Virus record (IMG/VR): IMGVR_UViG_3300039210_000167
Span: 1-42,934 of that record
DNA length: 42,934 bases
Direction: 5' to 3' (one strand)
Origin: a virus
Part shown: positions 25,277 to 33,278 of the stretch, piece by piece
Layout: each line of letters starts with the position of its first letter
Numbering within the stretch: position 1 is the stretch's first letter
Translations under genes and position numbers: made by a program
The notes under the pieces: model-generated
Database searches by the model: none
The model's input: the letters and a program-made list of their open reading frames with translations, nothing else
What the model was told of the DNA's origin: nothing

Positions 25277-25705
25277 TCAACCATGAGTTCGCTTGAACGC
25301 CTTGATCTGCCTACGGGCCTCACTCAGCGTGATCTTCCCAGAACACAGTGCGGTGTGCAGTTTATTCTCTAGAGGGTCAGACACGCTTGACTGTGCCCGA
25401 GGTTCAGGCCACAAGTTATGTGGGTCCTTTGGTGCCCCTCCAAGTTCAAGTGGTACAAAATGATCCTCTTCATAGTGGGACAGTACCTGGTCGCTGTACT
25501 TAAAGGCAATCACCTGTTTACTCTTCAACTTGTTCGTGTAGGCAACTGGTGGCCTTACTGTGCTTGTGTACCCGCTAACGCACACAGTTGTTTTTAGATT
25601 CTGCTGAGTAACAGCAGACGTCTGCACACCCCAGTGTGCGGGTGGCAGGATTACACTTGCAGATACAACTGCAGTGGCAAAGATAGTTCTAAACAAGAAC
25701 CTCAT
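25277..25705 (-). CDS. Secreted HNH-like protein, 142 aa
   Basis: The N-terminus MRFLFRTIFATAVVSASVIL followed by PP and an SA site looks like a signal peptide. The mature part has HYEEDHFVPLELGG then HNLWPEP and LENKLHTALCSG, a pattern found in small HNH-type proteins where DH and N form a metal site. The start is uncertain: ATG 25705 directly follows GAGGAGG, TTG 25696 has better spacing, and an in-frame TTG exists at 25717. It overlaps the polymerase 3' end. An exported nuclease is the best guess; substrate unknown. Confidence 0.68.
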   Translation of the reverse strand: MRFLFRTIFATAVVSASVILPPAHWGVQTSAVTQQNLKTTVCVSGYTSTVRPPVAYTNKLKSKQVIAFKYSDQVLSHYEEDHFVPLELGGAPKDPHNLWPEPRAQSSVSDPLENKLHTALCSGKITLSEARRQIKAFKRTHG

Positions 25706-27134
25706 CCTCCTCGTCAATGATTAGTGGGCGGTACTCATCTGCATTATGTTTCGCATCGCCCCAATTGGGCCCAACGTTCACGTCAGCCACAAAGGGAAGA
25801 TTGTACTCTAACCGCTGACCTTCCTTGAACGGTGACTTAGGTGACTGAGGAAGCGTGACCCAGCCTTGTGGCAACTCGTTCTCCATTGTGTCCTGCACAA
25901 TCGCAGCAGCCTCCTCAATGTAGTCATCTCTGACCTCAAGGTCAACTGAGTCATGCACAGTGAAGAGAAGGCGTGCCCGGTCGGGATCAAGGCGCTCCTG
26001 CAGCAAGACAATTGCGTGGATCATGATCTGCCCAGCGAACCCCTGGATCGGTGTGTTCACTGCCTGGCGCTCAATGTGCCCACGTCCTGACTCAAAGATG
26101 CAGTCGAACCTACGGCGGAACCCAAGCGGGTTCTCAACGTACTGCTTCTTCAGTGAGTCCTTCTTCACCAACTCCATCCAGTCGAACAGCACCTTGTATC
26201 CGACCTTAAACTTGTTGAAGTAATCTTCGATCTCCTTTACGCTCCACGAGCGGCCTGACTGCTCCTTCAGATTGTCCATCTCAGGACCGGTCGCGATTGA
26301 GCGTCCACCACGTCCGTAGATGACACCGAAGTTCATGCACTTGGCAAGATAGCGCTCGTACTTGGTAACCTCCTCCTTTGGCTTGTTCCATAGCATCAGC
26401 GCGACTTCTTGGTGAATGTCACCGCCCTCTCGATAAACATCCAATAGAACAGGATCCTGAGAAAAGAGAGCCGCGACCCGTAGTTCAAGTTGCGAGAAGT
26501 CTGCTTCCATGAACGTCCAGCCTTCCTCCGCAATGAACGCCCTGCGAATGTCGTAACCAACGTGCGAAGCATCAGGGATGTTCTGCAGATTCGGATTGCT
26601 ACAAGAAGTGCGACCTGTTGCAGTACCATGAAGATTGAGGTCACCACGAACACGCCCGTCACTGTCAGTACGCTGGAGGATACCGTTAACGTAGGTTCCT
26701 AGAATCTTTGAGCGTACTCTATACTGTAAGATCTTTTCGATGAGATGTGCAACGTGGGGCTTTTCTTTAGCAACGTCTTTTGCTAGATACTTTAAAACAT
26801 CTTTAGATGTGCTATCACCTGTCTGTTTGTAGGCATAGCGACCTGTGTTCTTAGGTGCAGCAAGGTCAAGTCCTGTTTCAGAGTAAAGTGCTTTCTTGAC
26901 CTGGTGAGATGAGTTCGGGTTGAACTCGCCGTCCTTGAACTGGTCGAGGCCCATGAGGTCGTCAACCATTGCGCCAAGCCGTTCAAGGTCAGCAGCGAGT
27001 TGAATGGTTAGCTCAGACCGTACTCCCTCAAGGTACGGGATGTCAATCTTCGCGCCGTTCATCTCAATGTGAGCGAACGCTATGCTCGCTGGCACGTAGT
27101 AATCCTCGATCAGCGACCAGAGGCGGTTAGGCAC
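25689..27134 (-). CDS. DNA polymerase family A, polymerase domain
   Basis: 481 aa from GTG 27134 with AGGAGG 6 bases upstream. Motif A EADFSQLELR (catalytic Asp212), motif B KCMNFGVIYG (about 265-274) and motif C TVHDSVD (Asp395) are intact; the residue after the motif C Asp is Ser where cellular Pol I has Glu. The protein begins at the end of the normal exonuclease-polymerase junction (NRLWSLIEDYYVPASIAFAHIEMNG). It lacks a nuclease domain and overlaps the upstream exonuclease gene by 8 bases, so the two probably act as one replicative enzyme. Confidence 0.93.
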   Translation of the reverse strand: MPNRLWSLIEDYYVPASIAFAHIEMNGAKIDIPYLEGVRSELTIQLAADLERLGAMVDDLMGLDQFKDGEFNPNSSHQVKKALYSETGLDLAAPKNTGRYAYKQTGDSTSKDVLKYLAKDVAKEKPHVAHLIEKILQYRVRSKILGTYVNGILQRTDSDGRVRGDLNLHGTATGRTSCSNPNLQNIPDASHVGYDIRRAFIAEEGWTFMEADFSQLELRVAALFSQDPVLLDVYREGGDIHQEVALMLWNKPKEEVTKYERYLAKCMNFGVIYGRGGRSIATGPEMDNLKEQSGRSWSVKEIEDYFNKFKVGYKVLFDWMELVKKDSLKKQYVENPLGFRRRFDCIFESGRGHIERQAVNTPIQGFAGQIMIHAIVLLQERLDPDRARLLFTVHDSVDLEVRDDYIEEAAAIVQDTMENELPQGWVTLPQSPKSPFKEGQRLEYNLPFVADVNVGPNWGDAKHNADEYRPLIIDEEDEVLV

Positions 27135-28347
27135 GCGATTCCTCCTCTTGCTTTTTGCGCAGATCCTCAAACAACCGCGCTGTGTAGTAAGCGTCAAGAC
27201 CTTGGTAGACGTACAGCTCCTCTAGCATCTCCTTCTTCCTCTCCTTGGTCGCAGCGGGCAGGAGTGACTTAGGGAGGGGGATATACGGGTACACTTCCTT
27301 CGGATCAATGTCGCGTCCTACCTTGAGTCCGCGCCAACGAGGTTCTTCTCCGTACGTTTCTTCATACCCCTTACGCCACAGCGTGCGTGACTTCTCTGGG
27401 TACTTCTCACAGTGTTCCTTGAGGTACGCCTTCACGTCAGCGGGGTCGGGGTCCTCACGGAAGAACTCCTCCAACCACTCGCCCATAGGCAACCCGTAGT
27501 CAGGTGCGTCATAGTAGAGACGTGCGAGGAGTTTCAGCGAGTGTGACCTGTAGCGATTGAACGGGCGCTCATCTAGTGAGTAGTTAAGCAGCATCGTGTC
27601 CATTGGCTTCTTGAAGGTGAACTTGCCGTATAGGCGCATGAGGTGCTGCACATCGAACTTCAGATTGTGGTAGACTGAGTACCCCTTGTAGGTCTTGAAG
27701 AAGGTGAGAAGCTCCTCTCCGATGTACTTTTGAGGTACGACAATAGCATACCCCTCATTGACTCCAGTAAGTGCGCCCAAGCCGACAGAGAGGGGGTAGG
27801 CATGAATGCCGAATCCAGACGTCTCAATGTCCATGCCGAGAAACGAAGCATCATGCAAATCCCTAAGATCGCGTAGGTCTGCCTTCTTTTCAACAAGGTT
27901 GATCTCCACATCTGGTTGTGGGATAGGAGCGCTGTGCGTCAGCAACTTGTCTATGTCAGACACAACGTCTCTGAAGAAGTCAGCGTCCTTGACAACAGTA
28001 CTAGGTGAGTATGTGGCAACTGTGTACCACTCCATTAGTGGTTCCTGGATCACCATGCCTCGCCCCCTTGCCTTCGTGACAGATACCGTCTTGTCGAGGC
28101 GGTGAGTGGTCGCGGTAGCAATAGGTCCACAGCATAGAATCTTCTCGTGCTTGTATGCAGCTTCAAGGATCCTATCACTCTCCTGCAACCAGCGCTCAGG
28201 CTTGATCTTCTTCAATTCCTTGTCTGCCATCTTCGGCACGACGTTGACGATCTCGTACTCTGTCTTGTAAGCACGGAAGATCGAGTCGATGATCTGCAGG
28301 TGCATCCCTGAAAGGATCGGCGTGTCATGGACGACGAGTACGCTCAC
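27127..28347 (-). CDS. 3'-5' exonuclease subunit with UDG-like N-terminus
   Basis: 406 aa from GTG 28347, in a GTGA overlap with the previous small gene. Residues about 165-395 are a DEDD exonuclease: Exo I GMDIETSG (Asp173, Glu175), Exo II HNLKFD (Asp232), Exo III YQGLD (Tyr381, Asp385). Residues 1-136 (VLVVHDTPILSG, ILCCGPIATAT, YTVATYSPSTVVKDADFF) resemble the degenerate uracil-glycosylase-like domain at the start of SPO1-type phage polymerases. Together with the following gene it forms a split family A polymerase; it would proofread. Confidence 0.85.
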   Translation of the reverse strand: MSVLVVHDTPILSGMHLQIIDSIFRAYKTEYEIVNVVPKMADKELKKIKPERWLQESDRILEAAYKHEKILCCGPIATATTHRLDKTVSVTKARGRGMVIQEPLMEWYTVATYSPSTVVKDADFFRDVVSDIDKLLTHSAPIPQPDVEINLVEKKADLRDLRDLHDASFLGMDIETSGFGIHAYPLSVGLGALTGVNEGYAIVVPQKYIGEELLTFFKTYKGYSVYHNLKFDVQHLMRLYGKFTFKKPMDTMLLNYSLDERPFNRYRSHSLKLLARLYYDAPDYGLPMGEWLEEFFREDPDPADVKAYLKEHCEKYPEKSRTLWRKGYEETYGEEPRWRGLKVGRDIDPKEVYPYIPLPKSLLPAATKERKKEMLEELYVYQGLDAYYTARLFEDLRKKQEEESRA

Positions 28348-28478
28348 TTGAGTAGCCCCTTCGCCCGGCAGATCGTCTGCTTGCCGTTCTTCAAGATCAC
28401 GTACTGCTCTGACCATGCCGGGAACTCACACACCGTCCAGGTCTTGCCACCGATCTTGAACTTATCTCCGATCTTCAC
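28344..28478 (-). CDS. Small basic hypothetical protein, 44 aa
   Basis: GTG start overlapping the DpdA stop, and stop overlapping the exonuclease GTG. It reads as a compact beta protein: MKIGDKFKIGGKTWTVCEFP then YVILKNGKQTICRAKGLLK, like a small SH3-type barrel. The two 4-base overlaps argue it is real and co-translated. Function unknown; it links the modification and polymerase genes. Confidence 0.65.
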   Translation of the reverse strand: MKIGDKFKIGGKTWTVCEFPAWSEQYVILKNGKQTICRAKGLLK

Positions 28479-29305
28479 AGTTTACCCGCTGCTGCCTGAG
28501 CGAACACCCTACAGTTGTGCCCAGCGATCTTCAACTGTTTCTTGTCTAGCACTGCCTTGTGGAAGTCAGTGCGGTGGCGCTTGGGGTAAGGAGGGGGTTC
28601 TTCACTCGGCCACAACTTCATCCCGTGCATTGCATACTGAAACGGCTTGCACGAGTCAGTTGACCTGATCCAGGAATGCTTCTTGGCAATTTCTCCGTAC
28701 ACCCACAGGTTACGTGACCACCCGAGAAGGTGGCAATGCATCCGGATCTCCTTGTCCGCCCACAGGTTCTCTCTGAGATCCTTGACGATGTCTAGGATCT
28801 CAAGTAGACCTCCATCGAGGTCCTGGTAGTCCTTAGAGACACCAATCACAATATCCCGGCGTGAATTCTTACGCTGGGCAATGTAGAGGTGCAGGTCGAT
28901 GAGTTCCTGGATGCATAGCCAGTACTCTTCCTTGTCCTTTCCCTGAGGCACGTACATGAGGCATGGATTGAGTTCGTGCATATCCTCTGCACTGTCACCT
29001 TCGTACCATTCCTCAAGTGCCTGCATTGCTCTCTCAACTGTTGCAGGTCCATCGTCAAGTACGTCCGGAACGACGATCTCCTGTGCGCGTACCCGCATGG
29101 CCTGCCTGAGCAACTTTGCAGCGTTGATCCCTTCCTTGTACTCGTGAGCAGAGTTATCAAGGATCAGGTAGGCACCATGCAGACGCTGCTTCTGATAGTG
29201 CTCACGATACACCTTGTTGCTCATCAGATGAGCAAGCAGAAGATGCAGATCACCTTGTCCGAACTCCTCAAGGTGTGCGTTGGGTACGATCAGTGCAGCC
29301 TTCAT
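28475..29305 (-). CDS. dpdA: DpdA, phage DNA 7-deazaguanine transglycosylase
   Basis: 276 aa from ATG 29305 (ATGA overlap with the upstream gene). It is related to tRNA-guanine transglycosylases: LILDNSAHEYKEG (about 48-60), VVPDVLDDG with Asp81 in the position of the first catalytic Asp, IGVSKDY, MHCHLLGWSRN (about 189-199) and STDSCKPFQYA with Asp217 as probable nucleophile. In other phages DpdA swaps guanine in DNA for a 7-deazaguanine base. The complete synthesis pathway is encoded directly upstream in the same operon. Confidence 0.87.
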   Translation of the reverse strand: MKAALIVPNAHLEEFGQGDLHLLLAHLMSNKVYREHYQKQRLHGAYLILDNSAHEYKEGINAAKLLRQAMRVRAQEIVVPDVLDDGPATVERAMQALEEWYEGDSAEDMHELNPCLMYVPQGKDKEEYWLCIQELIDLHLYIAQRKNSRRDIVIGVSKDYQDLDGGLLEILDIVKDLRENLWADKEIRMHCHLLGWSRNLWVYGEIAKKHSWIRSTDSCKPFQYAMHGMKLWPSEEPPPYPKRHRTDFHKAVLDKKQLKIAGHNCRVFAQAAAGKL

Positions 29306-29658
29306 GCTGGTCCTGATCCTGTCTTCGGAAGTCCACTCCACTGGGGCATGTCTGAGTACTCACCATACAACCCAGTAACATCCTGGTGCACTAGGAACAT
29401 CAGACAGCAAGCGGCGTGAGCAAGGTGATGGTACCCCCACTCTGGATCGTTGACCTCGCCTCGCATATACGCGAAGACGTGGCGGAGGGTCGCGCCGACG
29501 AGGCGTGTTGACCTAATCCCTTTCGCCCAGTTGTTGTCGTCGTACTTAATCGCGCCAGATGTGAGGACCTTGCTGACTTCCTCAAGGAACCAGGGAGACA
29601 GAAGTTCGACACGGATTTTATCGCCATCGAACTTAGTTCCCTCAGGAAGCAGGGGCAT
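29302..29658 (-). CDS. dATP/dGTP diphosphohydrolase-like protein
   Basis: 118 aa. LTSGAIKYDDNNWAKGI, TLRHVFAYMRGEVNDPEWG and HHLAHAACCLMFL match the phage family annotated as dATP/dGTP diphosphohydrolase N-terminal domain (DUF5664), related to MazG-like helices with metal-binding acidic residues and a His pair. It could trim purine dNTP pools while the phage modifies its DNA. It overlaps the gene upstream by 17 bases and dpdA by 4. Confidence 0.75.
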   Translation of the reverse strand: MPLLPEGTKFDGDKIRVELLSPWFLEEVSKVLTSGAIKYDDNNWAKGIRSTRLVGATLRHVFAYMRGEVNDPEWGYHHLAHAACCLMFLVHQDVTGLYGEYSDMPQWSGLPKTGSGPA

Positions 29659-29998
29659 CGGGCACCTCGTCCACGTGGTCGCGCATAGCGATCATGTCTT
29701 CGATCATCTTCTCTAGCATCTCATGGCGAACGGCGTAGTGGTACACTGTCCGGTCTGCAGGGTCAATGATCGAGAACTTGTAGACAGCGATGTCTCCTTC
29801 AGGTGTCCCCTGAATGACCATGCGGGTGAACTCGTGGTAGCATTGCCGCAGTGTCTTCTCAGTCGCAGTGAAGGGGATGTTCGTCCGAGGGTCGGGCAGC
29901 ACAGGTTGTTCCTCACCCTTAGCGAGGATCACTGCCTGCCGTTCAAGTTCCTGGCGCTCCTTCAACTTCTTCTGGAACTCTGTGTCACGACCTGCCAT
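29642..29998 (-). CDS. Uncharacterised protein within the modification operon, 118 aa
   Basis: ATG 29998 is chosen; longer frames run into queC coding sequence. It has a charged N-terminal helix (residues 1-30, EFQKKLKERQELERQ), a middle segment with LPDPRTNIPFTATEKTLRQ, and a C-terminal helix with Met/Glu/Asp (HEMLEKMIEDMIAMRD). No catalytic motif or family is recognised. Tight overlap with queC upstream and the nucleotide hydrolase downstream suggests a role in modified-base synthesis or insertion. Confidence 0.65.
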   Translation of the reverse strand: MAGRDTEFQKKLKERQELERQAVILAKGEEQPVLPDPRTNIPFTATEKTLRQCYHEFTRMVIQGTPEGDIAVYKFSIIDPADRTVYHYAVRHEMLEKMIEDMIAMRDHVDEVPDAPAS

Positions 29999-30761
29999 GA
30001 GACATTTCCCTCCAATTCTTGTACGGTAGCGGGTCAACGAGGTCTGCCTCACTGAACGCATCCAAACGTGCCTGGCAGGTCGAGCAAGTGCCACACGCGG
30101 GACGTTCACCACGGTAACAGGAGTGGGTCAGTTCGTAAGGAGCACCTAGGTCTTTGCCCCTCCTGATGATCTCTGCTTTCGTTCTGTGCTGGTACAGTGC
30201 ATGAAGGCGTACCCGACCGTAGGTGCCCACGTAGATTGCTGCTGCCATCGCTCCAAGGAACTCAGGGGTGCAGTCGGCGTAGGCAAACCCAGCACCATCC
30301 TCAGCGTGCATGCCAGCGTAGATGAGTGCGTCTTCCCAGATATTCTCACCAGGATATGGATCAGGACCAGTTGACCTGCCCTGAATGTTCACGTCCTCAT
30401 CTCTAAGAACAGAATCAGCATACGCTGCTGCCTGACTAAGAAGGTTGCCATTCCTGAATGGAACGTAGGTAGGAGACATGACGCCAGAAGCGAGGTCGTC
30501 GTAGCGCATATCTGCAACTTCCTCGTCTGAGGTCAACGACCCACCAACGAACATCTTTGCCGGCAAGTTGTAGATTGCGTGGTTGACGTTGTAGTAGAAG
30601 CGGGCTATTTCTCTAGCGCACTCGATCTCGACGCTGTGCTTCTGCCCGTAGTTAAACGAGACAGCATGGACGTTCTCAGGTCCGTGACTCTTAATCGCCT
30701 CAGCAAGCGCAGTCGTGCTGTCGAGGCCACCGCTGAAGACGACTACTGCAAGTGTGCTCAT
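29985..30761 (-). CDS. queC: QueC, 7-cyano-7-deazaguanine synthase
   Basis: 258 aa, ATGA overlap with folE. A PP-loop ATPase motif FSGGLDST (about 9-16), SFNYGQKHSVE, PFRNGNLL and a C-terminal Cys cluster CYRGERPACGTCSTC for zinc identify QueC. It converts 7-carboxy-7-deazaguanine to preQ0 with ATP and ammonia. It also has YADCTPEFL, typical of the family. It supplies preQ0 for QueF and DpdA. Confidence 0.95.
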   Translation of the reverse strand: MSTLAVVVFSGGLDSTTALAEAIKSHGPENVHAVSFNYGQKHSVEIECAREIARFYYNVNHAIYNLPAKMFVGGSLTSDEEVADMRYDDLASGVMSPTYVPFRNGNLLSQAAAYADSVLRDEDVNIQGRSTGPDPYPGENIWEDALIYAGMHAEDGAGFAYADCTPEFLGAMAAAIYVGTYGRVRLHALYQHRTKAEIIRRGKDLGAPYELTHSCYRGERPACGTCSTCQARLDAFSEADLVDPLPYKNWREMSHGRS

Positions 30762-31636
30762 CTGTGCACCCTTCCTAGCAGGGATAGAAACTCATTTCTA
30801 GTGTTCAGGTCTGTATAGAAGTCACCCTTGAAAACAGTTGTTGTTGTTGAAGACCCGTGTGCCCTGACTCCTCTGATGTTCATACAGGAGTGAATACCCT
30901 CAACAAGAACAGCAACATTTTCTGTCTGCAGCGTGTCACAGAGAGTATTTGCTATCTGCACTGTGAGGTCCTCCTGAAGAATTGGAAATCTAGCACATGA
31001 GATAGCAACTCTTGCTAATTTAGAAAGTCCTATAGCATCGTGCTTTGGAATGTACCCAAGGTCAATCGTGTACTCTACAGGTAGAAGGTGGTGGGGGCAG
31101 ATTCCATTCGCCTTAACTGCACTTTGAGTTACCATGCCCTCATACTCTGAGGGGAAGGTTGAGTTCTTCCAGGTCTCAAGGTCTTCCTCTAGATCGAGAA
31201 AAAAGTGATCCATGAGGTACTGGGTAAATCTGCGGGGCGTCTCAACAAAGTTCTCATCTTCAAGATCGACTCCTAGAGTTTCTAGAAGGCGCCCAACGGC
31301 TTTAGCGACGAAAGGAAATCTGTCCTCTCTTCTAGCATTGTCACCATGTAGTTTTCCATGGCAAGAAGCACAAAGAAGACTGACGTCTTCAAGAAGTGGG
31401 ACTGTTCTGTTGTAGTTTAGGTGGTGCATCCCAAGCCTTTTGCCATATTTAGCTAGTGCGTCTTCATTGGAGACACAACACTCCTCACACTTGTTCTCTG
31501 CTCTTTCCTGCAAGTCATAAAGAAGTATAGCGTGAGGAGACTTTAGCCGATCCCTTTTAGGGGCTGCATCCCACCTTGCCCGTGCTGCTTTCACACGAAC
31601 ATCATGGTTCTTATCTTGTATTGGTTCACTGCCCAT
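30758..31636 (-). CDS. folE: GTP cyclohydrolase I (FolE) with N-terminal HNH-like domain
   Basis: 292 aa, TAATG overlap with queE. Residues about 108-292 are FolE: FVAKAVGRLLETLG, ETPRR, zinc ligands in GICPHHLLP and HSCMNIRGV, GLSKLARV. It opens the GTP ring to dihydroneopterin triphosphate. Residues about 35-105 have CEECC, GMHHLNYN and LLCASCHGKLHG, a zinc-bound HNH nuclease-like domain not normally part of FolE. The gene is AT-richer than its neighbours (42-52% GC in sampled lines against about 57% in queE), suggesting transfer as a unit. Confidence 0.9.
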   Translation of the reverse strand: MGSEPIQDKNHDVRVKAARARWDAAPKRDRLKSPHAILLYDLQERAENKCEECCVSNEDALAKYGKRLGMHHLNYNRTVPLLEDVSLLCASCHGKLHGDNARREDRFPFVAKAVGRLLETLGVDLEDENFVETPRRFTQYLMDHFFLDLEEDLETWKNSTFPSEYEGMVTQSAVKANGICPHHLLPVEYTIDLGYIPKHDAIGLSKLARVAISCARFPILQEDLTVQIANTLCDTLQTENVAVLVEGIHSCMNIRGVRAHGSSTTTTVFKGDFYTDLNTRNEFLSLLGRVHR

Positions 31637-32433
31637 TAGCGTCCCCTCTCATTTCCCCAAATTAGAGTATGCTGCTGTGGAAAGATGCGACAGTCAGCGA
31701 ACTCCTGCCTCAGCAACACTGCCTCTGTCCAGTCAGCGAAGTTGTCGAGAACAACGTCCCGAGTCAGCACCACAGTCGAGTCATCTACGACTGGGTTTGG
31801 ATTGCCGACAGTGGGGAGAGAGGGATCGTCGTTGCCGATACTCACAAAGAACTCAAGGTAAGGCCATGTCTGGTGAACCCGTGCTGCGAACTCAAGGTCT
31901 GCATACGTGAACACAGGCACCTTAAGGTACGGCGGGTGCACTACAGAACTTACTGGGTTGTCTTTGTGCAGTTCAGTTAGGATCTTGTCGAAGTTGTCGA
32001 AGTCCCAGTCCATCTTTGAGGAAGGCGGCTTCGGTGAGAAGCAGAGGTCGTCTACCTTGCCAAACCACTGACGATAGACACTACCCTGAGTCTCAAGCAT
32101 GACCTTCTTCTTCTGGGAGTGCAACAGATCAATGAGACCGTCGAGGTCCCGCAGTGCAGGGTTACCTCCCGACAGCACAATCCACACAGGAGTGGCACTA
32201 GCGTCACCGTCACGATCAAGGCGGCGTAGCGCACCTACGATCTCCCAGTCAGTCATCTTTGGCAACTTCGCCACGAGGTCAGGCAGGACAGCGTGAGGTG
32301 TGTCACACCAGTCACAGCGGAAGTCACACCCACCGAACCTGACGAAGTGGCAGGGCATGCCGACGTTGCGACCTTCCCCTTGAATCGTCGGCCCAAAGAT
32401 CTCAGCAACGCGGTGCTTCTTGTCGTGAGTCAT
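31636..32433 (-). CDS. queE: QueE, 7-carboxy-7-deazaguanine synthase
   Basis: 265 aa from ATG 32433 (ATGA overlap with queD). The radical-SAM motif is CDFRCDWCD (CX3CX2C), after FGPTIQGEG and RFGG; VWIVLSGGNPAL and MLETQGSVYRQW are further family signatures. It rearranges 6-carboxytetrahydropterin into 7-carboxy-7-deazaguanine. It stands between QueD and FolE in the operon. Confidence 0.95.
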   Translation of the reverse strand: MTHDKKHRVAEIFGPTIQGEGRNVGMPCHFVRFGGCDFRCDWCDTPHAVLPDLVAKLPKMTDWEIVGALRRLDRDGDASATPVWIVLSGGNPALRDLDGLIDLLHSQKKKVMLETQGSVYRQWFGKVDDLCFSPKPPSSKMDWDFDNFDKILTELHKDNPVSSVVHPPYLKVPVFTYADLEFAARVHQTWPYLEFFVSIGNDDPSLPTVGNPNPVVDDSTVVLTRDVVLDNFADWTEAVLLRQEFADCRIFPQQHTLIWGNERGR

Positions 32434-32891
32434 CTTCGCACGTACCTTGCTGAGGAGGTTGGCGACTCCCACACGTCGAGCATGACGGCGTACAGGTCGT
32501 CCTCGTTCTCATACCCAATGTCCAATCCGTGGAACCTAAGCAACTCATCGAACAGGCAGTCAGCCCAGAAGATTGCGATTGCCTCTGCAGTGGGAATGAA
32601 CGGTACCTGGATGAAGCCAAGTTTGTATAGGTCACCTTGACCATCTGCAAACCCGAACACGTCCTCTGCTATCGGGTCCTGGTCCCAAAGGATTGTCCGG
32701 TGGTCCCACTCGTTCAGTGCATTCTTCACTACACCAAAGTCCATTACAAATCCATCCCTAAGGACAGCGGACTTCAGCATAACGTCGAAGCGGTACGTGT
32801 GCCCATGCAGACGAGCACACTTCCCAGCACCACCTTCGTGGTTCGGGATCCGGTGACCCATTGCGATAGTGTGGGAGAGGGAGATCTCCAT
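32430..32891 (-). CDS. queD: QueD, 6-carboxytetrahydropterin synthase
   Basis: 153 aa, TAATG overlap with queF. HTIAMGHRIPNHEGG, CARLHGHTYRF (catalytic Cys and zinc His), GFVMDFGVVK, WDHRTIL and FIPTAEAIA are all present as in QueD/PTPS proteins. It turns dihydroneopterin triphosphate into 6-carboxytetrahydropterin for QueE. Confidence 0.93.
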   Translation of the reverse strand: MEISLSHTIAMGHRIPNHEGGAGKCARLHGHTYRFDVMLKSAVLRDGFVMDFGVVKNALNEWDHRTILWDQDPIAEDVFGFADGQGDLYKLGFIQVPFIPTAEAIAIFWADCLFDELLRFHGLDIGYENEDDLYAVMLDVWESPTSSARYVRR

Positions 32892-33277
32892 TACGCTGTC
32901 GCCTCGATCTCAATACCGCCACGCCGCTTCTGCAGCAACGTGACCGCCACCTGTGCCTCGTGAAAGATCACCCCAGGGTCGTGCATTGAGATGGCCTCAA
33001 AGATTGCTGTCTTGATCTGAACTGCAAGTGCCTCACAGAAGGCACCCTCATTGCGGAACTTGCTGAGGTAGATCTTGAGCGACTTTGATTCGATGCAGGC
33101 GGCGGGTTCTTCGATAGCAATCTCGACCTCGTACAGATCAGGTTGACCTGTCATAGGACACACTGCGGTGAACTCGTCTGAGTGCAGAATCAGACTACGC
33201 AGGCCTGGATTGTCAAATGTCTCCAGGCCCACGTAGGTGTCGCTCCCGGCGTGTCCGAGTGCGCTGAATTGACTCAT
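32891..33277 (-). CDS. queF: QueF, NADPH-dependent preQ0 reductase
   Basis: 128 aa, short single-domain type. AVCPMTGQPDLYEVEI has the catalytic Cys and, seven residues later, the Asp; ESKSLKIYLSKFRNEG is the QueF substrate motif; ISMHDPGVIFHEA follows. It reduces the nitrile of preQ0 to the amine of preQ1. No glutamine amidotransferase domain is attached, so archaeosine-type (Gat-QueF) chemistry is not expected. Its presence predicts preQ1 as the base placed in DNA. Confidence 0.92.
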   Translation of the reverse strand: MSQFSALGHAGSDTYVGLETFDNPGLRSLILHSDEFTAVCPMTGQPDLYEVEIAIEEPAACIESKSLKIYLSKFRNEGAFCEALAVQIKTAIFEAISMHDPGVIFHEAQVAVTLLQKRRGGIEIEATA

Positions 33278-33278
33278 G

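Noticed and set aside
25689-28347. Frameshift error splitting one polymerase gene
   Set aside because: The polymerase gene has its own GTG with an ideal AGGAGG site and the break falls at a domain border, so a real split is more likely; resequencing could still reverse this.
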